From Azorinus chamasolen (Eukaryota; Mollusca; Bivalvia; Cardiida; Solecurtidae), in NCBI GenBank assembly GCA_963576725.1, contig OY755240.1, forward strand, positions 59,892,633 to 59,956,632: a stretch of 64,000 nt of DNA, read 5' to 3'. The notes under the pieces were generated by a model. It had not been told where the DNA came from. It ran no database searches and saw only the letters and a list, made by a program, of their open reading frames with translations. Positions 58,204 through 64,000 of the stretch are shown one piece after another (the stretch's first letter is position 1; each line of letters starts with the position of its first letter). The position numbers and the translations under genes are program-made.

Positions 58204-58399
58204 TGGAACAAGGAAGACAACTTCACCGGCTCAATCAGGTCCCATTGGCCTAATTCTATTACTTGTGATACATATGCAAATTGGCTGTTTTGTTAATGTT
58301 ACTTAATTATGTCATATGATAGATTCGGTGTAGTGCAATGGAGGTTGGGAGCAATACAATTGGAACAAAGTGCTCAATTAGAATGGCCCTTGTAATGGC

Positions 58400-58828
58400 A
58401 TTAGAATTGACATTTGTAAACAGTGTTGACCCAGACCAGAGGGCTCCTACAGGAATCTTCTGATCAGGATCTGCACTATTTGTCTTGAAAAACATCCTCT
58501 AGCAAATAGAATCTCTTCACACTGAATGACCTCTCTTTAACCCTTTCCTTGTTCTATGTTTATTCCAAATTTCAATACCTACTGAATGTCCATGGACAAA
58601 ATAGTTATAATGAAATATGGAAGTAGGAATACTGTAGCCAGTTTAGAAACTACAGAAACAGATATATCGAATTCTATAAGCAAACAAAGCAGACCCTGAT
58701 CAGAAGGCTCCTACAGGAGCCATCTGCTCTGGGTGTACTCTGTTTGCAAATGCATAAAAAGATGTTTATATGGGAGAAAGGGTTAAACAAGGATGGACCA
58801 TACCATTCAGCAATCAAGGGGTTAATTT
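58400..58828. mobile_element. P5 element split by reverse P2
   Basis: P5 TAAACAGTGTTGACCCAGAC, GGGCTCCTACAGGAATC; reverse P2 58537-58786 (TTAACCCTTTCCTTGTTCTA...GAGAAAGGGTTAA, tip GGCTCCTACAGGAGCC); P5 resumes ACCATTCAGCAATCAAGG. Confidence 0.8.
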
Positions 58829-58848
58829 GACTAGGAATAGTCTGAAGG

Positions 58849-58937
58849 AATAAAGTAGAATGTGAACTCATTATACTACTCATCATTCCAAAGCTTACAT
58901 CCAGAACATTTAGAGTAATGTCGCTGTTAAAAATAAA
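58849..58937 (+). promoter_or_regulatory. candidate polyadenylation signals
   Basis: AATAAA occurs at 58849-58854 and 58932-58937, about 650-730 bp after the Rogdi stop. A 3' UTR reaching them would include a P5 copy with a nested reverse P2 copy. No transcript evidence; low confidence. Confidence 0.25.
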
Positions 58938-58979
58938 GTGAAATGTCTATGGCATAGTTTTACTGATAGACAGAAAGGG

Positions 58980-59360
58980 CATTACCATCAACATGCATGT
59001 GAAATAATAACCATCAGAAAGGGTGTGAAATACCATCAGAATGGTTTTGAAATACCACCAGAATGGGTGTGAAATACCATCAAAATGGGTGTGAAACCTG
59101 TACTATCAAAATGGTGTGAAATACTATAAATATGGGTATTAAATATGAAAATGGTGTGAACTACCATCAACATATGTGTATGAAATACCATCAACATGAG
59201 TGTGAAATACCATCAATATGGGTGTGAAATGTATCCAAATGGATGTGAAATACTATCAATAGAGGTGTTAAATACCATCAAAATGGGTGTGAAATACCAT
59301 CAAAATGGGTGTGAAATACCATCAAAATGGGTGTTAAATACCATCAAAATGGATTTAAAC
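58980..59360 (+). repeat. about 22-bp minisatellite
   Basis: About 16 units of ACCATCAAAATGGGTGTGAA plus AT, diverged in the first half, cleaner at 59270-59350. Confidence 0.9.
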
Positions 59361-59562
59361 ATTGAAATACCAGTAATGCCAGTGCCAAACTGACCTGAGT
59401 TGGTAAGCTCTGGGATATCTGGGTTTCTTATGCAATGATCTTTTGCCTGCAATACATGTATTCAGGTTTAATTATTACAACTGGAGGTTGGTGCATGTCT
59501 GATTCTTCTCCAAAGCCATCTTCTTTGCCAGGTCATGAGAACTATAAACCATGTATTTTTAT
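59361..59562. other. no recognised feature
   Basis: Unassigned 3' flank. Confidence 0.4.
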
Positions 59563-59820
59563 TTAACCCTTTCCCTCATATATAAATGTTTACAAGCAGT
59601 TGCAAACTGATTAGACCCAGATCAGACAGCTCCTATAGGAGCTGTCTGATCAGGGTCTGCTCTGTTTGCTTGTGGCATGATATGGATATGATTCTACAGT
59701 AGTTGTCAGAGTAAAAAAAATCCCCTGAAAATTGTATGTTATTAAAACTTTTAAAATTCAGCTTATAAATATTAATTATGTCATTGTTTCTTCCAAGAAT
59801 ATTGAACAGGTAAAGGGTTA
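59563..59820 (+). mobile_element. hybrid P MITE
   Basis: TTAACCCTTTCCCTCATATA...GAACAGGTAAAGGGTTAG; tip AGCTCCTATAGGAGCT. Confidence 0.85.
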
Positions 59821-59875
59821 GATGTGTCGGCTATGTGTTCCTAGTTAGTACATATATCTCAGCACTTGTTTATCA

Positions 59876-59995
59876 CTTTACCCTTTACACCTTTGTAAAT
59901 AGAGTAGACCCAGATCTGACAGCTCCTGTAGGAGCTGTACGATCAGTCTGCTCTGTTTATTTATGAGATATAGATATTATTCTGCAGTAAAGGGA
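59876..59995 (-). repeat. P3 fragment (reverse)
   Basis: TACCCTTTACACCTTTGTAA, tip AGCTCCTGTAGGAGCT, arm ends at TTCTGCAGTAAAGG. Confidence 0.7.
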
Positions 59996-60238
59996 AGCCT
60001 CCTAGAAGTGTGTCCAATTCTGAACCAAATGCACCTTCACCTATCATCGACAAATTTGAAAAATCTACATTGTAACTCTGTTAATGCAGTGTCTGTCATG
60101 AAGACAGATGTACTTATAATGCCTTGTCCGTCATGATGACAGATCTGTGAATGATGTGGTGAAAGACTTTCACTTGTTCAGCTTGATCCAAAGCTTTTTT
60201 TGGACGTAGCAAATATATCCTTTAACATGCTGTACATC
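59996..60238. other. no recognised feature
   Basis: A short duplicated phrase (GTCTGTCATGAAGACAGATG / GTCCGTCATGATGACAGATC, 60090-60146); otherwise unassigned. Confidence 0.4.
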
Positions 60239-61922
60239 ATTATACCCCCACAAACAGAGTTTGAGGAGGGTATACTGGAATCAGCCTGTCGGTCGGTCGG
60301 GCGGTCTATCTGCAAAATCTTGTACGGCGAACTCCTCCTTCAGTTTCAACCCGATTCACTTGATACTTGGCATAATTGTTAATCAGGAGTAGTAGATGTG
60401 CAAGACACAAAATTCAGGTCTGTGTGACCTTGACCTTGACCTTTGGCCTTGAAATTGGCAGGCAAAATCTTGTACGGCGAACTCCTCCTTCACTTTCAAC
60501 CCGATTCACTTGATACTTGGCATAAATGTTACTCAGGAGTAGTAGATGTGCAAGACACAAATTTCAGGTCTCTGTGACCTTGACCTTGACCTTTGTCCTT
60601 GAAATTGGTCTTGAAATTGGCAGTCAAAATCTTGTACTTTGAACTCCTCCTTCAATTTCAACCTGATTCACTTGATACTTGGCATAAATGTTACTCAGGA
60701 GTAGTAGATGTGCAAGACACAAATTTCAGGTCTCTGTGACCTTGACCTTGACCTTTGGCCTTGAAATTGGTCTTAAAATTGGCAGGCAAAATCTTGTACG
60801 GCGAACTCCTCCTTCAATTTCAACCTGATTCACTTGATACTTTGCATAAATGTTACTCAGGAGTAGTAGATATGCAAGACACAAATTTCAGGTCTCTGTG
60901 ACCTTGACCTTGACCTTTGTCCTTGAAATTGGTCTTGAAATTGGCAGCCAGAATCTTGTACTTTGAACTTCTCCTTCACTTTCAACCTGATTCACTTGAT
61001 ACTTGGCATAAATGTTACTCAGGAGTAGTAGATGTGCAAGACACAAATTTTAAATCTCTGTGACCTTGACCTTTGGCCTTGAAATTGGTCTTAAAATTGG
61101 CAGGCAAAATCTTGTACGGCGAACTCCTCCTTCAATTTCAACCTGATTCACTTGATACTTGGCATAAATGTTACTCAGGAGTAGTAGATGTGCAAGACAC
61201 AAATTTCAGGTCTCTGTGACCTTGACCTTGACCTTTGGCCTTGAAATTGGCAGGCAAAATCTTGTACTTTGAACTCCTCCTTCAATTTCAACCTGATTCA
61301 CTTGATACTTGGCATAAATATTACTCGGGAGTAGTATATGTGCAAGACACAAATTTCAGGTCTCTGTGACCTTGACCTTGACCTTTGTCCTTGAAATTGG
61401 TCTTGAAATTAGCAGGCAAAATCCTGTACTTTGAACTCCTTCACTTTCAACCTGGTTCACTTGATACTTGTTTTGGCTTGTAATATGGGGAGTTGGTGTC
61501 GCAAACTCCTCCTTCAGTTTTAAAGTTACTGAATTTATATTTGGGATACGTAAAAGTCACAAATAGCAGATGCGCAAGACACAATTTTCATGTGTTTACG
61601 GTTAGCCATTGTAGAATTATCCCCCCCTGAACTTTGAATATTTTTTGTCATTTTTGCATGAAACATGGGGAGTTGGTGTCACAAACTCCTCCTTCATTTT
61701 GAAACTTATTAAATTGATACTTGCCATACATACTAAACACGAATAGTACATGTGCAAGACACAATTTTCCTGTGTTTGGTGTTAGCCATTACAGAATTTT
61801 CTCTATTTGAACTTTGGGTATTTTTGTTATTTGGTCCTGTTACATGTTCAAAACTTGGATTTGCAATCAAGGCTGCCGTGTGGGGGTATTCATCACCTTT
61901 AGTGATAGTTCTAGTTTTATTT
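60239..61922 (+). mobile_element. HEL element with about 155 bp array, AGTTCTAG type
   Basis: 5' ATTATACCCCCACAAACAGA...GGAGGGTATACTGG, (GTCG)n; about eight units with CAAAATCTTGTACGGCGAAC, ATGTGCAAGACACAAATTTC and GACCTTGACCTTGACC; then two units of the 42158 type; 3' GTGGGGGTATTCATCACC, hairpin ATCACCTTTAGTGAT, AGTTCTAGTT. Confidence 0.85.
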
Positions 61923-62149
61923 GTCAGTTCATCAGACTGAATATATTGCAACATGTTTCCCATGCTATGATGCAGGTAGATTTGCAATACGAGTAAGCCT
62001 TAATCTGGCCAATTGTTGACCTTTATAAGCTATTGTCTCAACCATTTTAGATGGCTATGTATACAGAGTTTTTCATTTGTTTTTCACAAAAGATGCATTA
62101 CTGCCATATCTCTTGATCAAACTACCTTCAACCAGCGAGTCAAAGGATG
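61923..62149. other. no recognised feature
   Basis: Unassigned 3' flank. Confidence 0.4.
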
Positions 62150-62555
62150 GAAGTATGCTAAAACATGACTGATTAATTACTCATGTTGGGATAATCCATA
62201 TTTTCATCAATAACTCATGTAAGGATGATGGCCCATTCTTGCATGAATAACATGTGTAAGGATGATCCATACTTACATCAATAATTTATGAAGGATAATC
62301 CATTCTTTCATCAATTACTCATATACGATTTATTCATATTTGCATCAATAACTCAGTGTAAGGATGATCCATACTTTCAACAGTAAATCATGTTAGGATG
62401 ATTCATACTTACAGCAATAACTCATGTAAGGATGATTCATACTTTCACTAATAACACATATTCGGATGATCAATTCTTGCATCAATAACTCATGTTAGGA
62501 TATTCCATTCTTCCATTAATAACTCAATATAAAGATGATCCATACTTTCACTTTG
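62150..62555 (+). repeat. about 33-bp minisatellite
   Basis: About 11 diverged units of CATCAATAACTCATGTAAGG plus ATGATCCATACTTT. Confidence 0.85.
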
Positions 62556-62559
62556 TTAT

Positions 62560-62762
62560 AAGTATTTATTGGATTATTTGTTACAATATTTCATGGACAC
62601 ATGAAGTTGTTGCCATGGCAGAAAGTGTAGAATCATATCTACATATTATATTATAAGCAAATAGAGCAGACCCTGATCAGATGGCTCCAATAGGAGCCAT
62701 CTGATCTGGGTCTTCTCTGTTTGCAAGGTGTAGAAAGGCATACTTATGGAATAAAGGGTTAA
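62560..62762 (+). mobile_element. P3 MITE, left end lost
   Basis: TTGTTGCCATGGCAGAAAGT, tip GGCTCCAATAGGAGCC, GGAATAAAGGGTTAA. Confidence 0.78.
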
Positions 62763-62815
62763 TGTAGATATGATACTGTGGACTAGTTCACTTGACACTT
62801 AATTGGATCAGTTCT

Positions 62816-62916
62816 TTAACCCTTTACTCCATAAATACGCCTTTCTACGCCTTTGCAAACAGAGTAGACCCAGATAATGTATTTCTTACATGAATATTCA
62901 ACTTGGAAAAGGTTAA
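62816..62916 (-). mobile_element. P3 MITE (reverse), internally deleted to about 100 bp
   Basis: TTAACCCTTTACTCCATAAA, CAGAGTAGACCCAGATAATG, then directly TTACATGAATATTCAAC and GGTTAA. Confidence 0.78.
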
Positions 62917-63105
62917 TCCTTACTCTATGAATATTCATGAAAGAGATATAACATCATGAAAGTTAATTAGATCAATTGGTATAATAGCACATAGACACAG
63001 GAATTTTCGGCCATAGCAAAAACTGTATAATCATACCTATAGTATATCATAGTCTACTCTGTGTGCAAAAGCGTAAAAATGCGTATTTATGGAGTAAAGG
63101 GTTAA
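62913..63105 (+). mobile_element. P3 MITE, hairpin deleted
   Basis: TTAATCCTTACTCTATGAAT...GGAGTAAAGGGTTAA; shares TTAA with its neighbour; ATCATAGTCTACTCTGTGTG shows loss of the whole left hairpin arm and tip. Confidence 0.8.
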
Positions 63106-63214
63106 TGCTTTGATTGTAGCCGATAATGAAGACGCCCTGAATATGAAAGAAACATACATGTACATGTATTTCATTGATATTTTGTAAAGTTTTATGATTT
63201 GAATTGATATTTAA

Positions 63215-63449
63215 CTATTTACCTGATAGATGTCTTTTAACGCTTTTGCCAACAGAGTAGACCCAGATCAGGTCAGATCCTGTAGGAGGTGTTTGATCAG
63301 GGTCTGCTCTGTTTGATTATGAAATAATATAGAAATGATGTCATGGTCAAAATTGCCTTGTTCATATAAATACCATCTCAAACATGTAGCTAATTAATAT
63401 TCATAGAGTAACTATTTATTACGTGAATATTTATCAGGTAAAAGGTTAA
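63215..63449 (-). mobile_element. P3 MITE (reverse), diverged
   Basis: GATGTCTTTTAACGCTTTTG, tip GATCCTGTAGGAGG, CAGGTAAAAGGTTAA. Confidence 0.75.
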
Positions 63450-63507
63450 GAAATGTACCTACCCACCTATTAATGCAATAAAGCTTTGAATGATTTGTAT
63501 AGAGGAT

Positions 63508-63724
63508 CTTAACCAATACACCTATCTGCACCTTTGCAAACAGAGTAGACCCAGATCAGACAGCTCCTGTAGAAGCCGTCTAATCAGGGTCTGCTCTGTT
63601 TGCGTATGAAATACTATGGATTTGATTCTACAGTTTCTCCTATGGCCTAAATTTCCTGTGTTCATGTTCCATTATAAAAAATAATCTGATTATTTACATG
63701 AATATTCATGGAGTAAAGGATTAA
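63508..63724 (-). mobile_element. P3 MITE (reverse)
   Basis: TTAACCAATACACCTATCTG...GGAGTAAAGGATTAA; tip AGCTCCTGTAGAAGCC. Confidence 0.8.
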
Positions 63725-63862
63725 GTAAGAGCTCATGCTTCAAGGGTTTTTTTATCAGTTGTTTTTGAAAGATGGATAATTCCAAGTAAATAATGAACAT
63801 GAATGCATGGTTCAATGTGCATTTACTTGCAAGGGTTTTACTACATTGAGTACAAGCTAGGT

Positions 63863-64000
63863 TTAACCCTTTCCCTGTTCTATGTTGATTTCAAATTCCA
63901 ATACGTACTGACTATTCCTGGACAAAATAGTTACAATAAAATATGGAAGGTGGAACATTTTAGCCATTTTAGAAAGTAAAGAAACAAATCTATCCAATTC
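63863..64000 (-). mobile_element. P2 MITE (reverse), cut by window end
   Basis: TTAACCCTTTCCCTGTTCTA, GGACAAAATAGTTACAATAA, TTTTAGAAAGTAAAGAAAC. Confidence 0.85.

Noticed and set aside
1..64000. CRISPR-like array (regular palindromes with spacers)
   Set aside because: Palindromes belong to different element families with their own TIRs and target duplications; spacing is irregular, and the host is a eukaryote.
1..64000. tRNA or rRNA genes
   Set aside because: No cloverleaf with recognisable A and B boxes or rRNA core motifs was seen; the abundant stems are MITEs.

Overview
Organism and overall character. The window is eukaryotic nuclear DNA, AT-rich and intron-dominated, most likely from a bivalve mollusc. 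The reasons are one spread-out animal gene with GT-AG introns, mollusc-type repeats that open with a TATACCCCC-like or TTAGCTC-like hairpin followed by GTCTGTC or CGTCCG runs, the tail of a molluscan SINE, and a very dense load of small palindromic elements. The species cannot be fixed from the sequence alone.

The gene. One protein-coding gene is supported: a Rogdi (RAVE-complex subunit, Rav2-like) orthologue on the + strand. Ten coding exons lie at 6178-6246, 13882-13918, 39044-39092, 43637-43694, 44181-44267, 45927-46022, 54484-54582, 55721-55849, 57598-57681 and 58162-58203. Splicing keeps the frame throughout and gives 249 residues plus a stop. Only the N-terminal exon (about 15-20 residues) is missing, and is probably upstream. 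Everything from about 6.2 to 58.2 kb is therefore exon or intron of this gene; 1-6177 is upstream or first-intron DNA and 58204-64000 is downstream.

The repeats. Names used here: P1, P2, P3, P4 and P5 are short elements ending TTAACCCTT...AAGGGTTAA (TTAA target, piggyBac-like ends) or close relatives. P1 has a core arm reading GAAACCATTGTGATAAATAG, P2 and P3 share the core GCAAACAGAGTAGACCCAGA, P4 has the core GTAAATAGTGAAGACCCAGA, and P5 has the core CAAACAGTGTAGACCCTGAT. 'Hybrid P' has the P2 outer arm on one side and the P3 arm on the other. Q1 is a TA-flanked element ending CAGTAAAACC...GGTTTTACTG (pogo/Tigger-like) with core GCAGGTGGCTGCTTAATGCA. V has CAGTGGAAC-like ends but a Q1-like core. 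T ends ACCCTAATTA. R1 ends CAGAG...CTCTG and has core CCAAACCCTATACTGTGACC. H ends GGGTCCATGCTTATAAA. S is a degenerate palindrome with AACAGTTTGGATCCAGATGA. HEL denotes Helentron-like non-autonomous elements: a 5' hairpin, usually a 145-170 bp tandem array, an inverted copy of the 5' motif, then a 3' hairpin followed by CTCTTGTT or AGTTCTAGTT, inserted in T runs.

Layout. 0-6 kb: P elements, a 2.1 kb HEL array, and Q1 inside R1. 6-44 kb: two very long introns packed with nested P, Q1, R1 and T elements, several HELs and two minisatellites. 44-58 kb: most exons, with four large HEL arrays in intron 6 and its neighbours, and a minisatellite that has copied the exon 8 splice donor. 58-64 kb: 3' flank with another HEL array, two minisatellites and more P elements.

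Most notable pattern. Seven families with different cores, three or four of them with clearly different termini (P1, P2/P3, P4, P5, T, Q1, V), carry the same hairpin tip GCTCCTNNAGGAGC. Their arms and cores are reassorted, and at least two copies are chimeras joined at that tip. This looks like a modular hairpin-cassette system.
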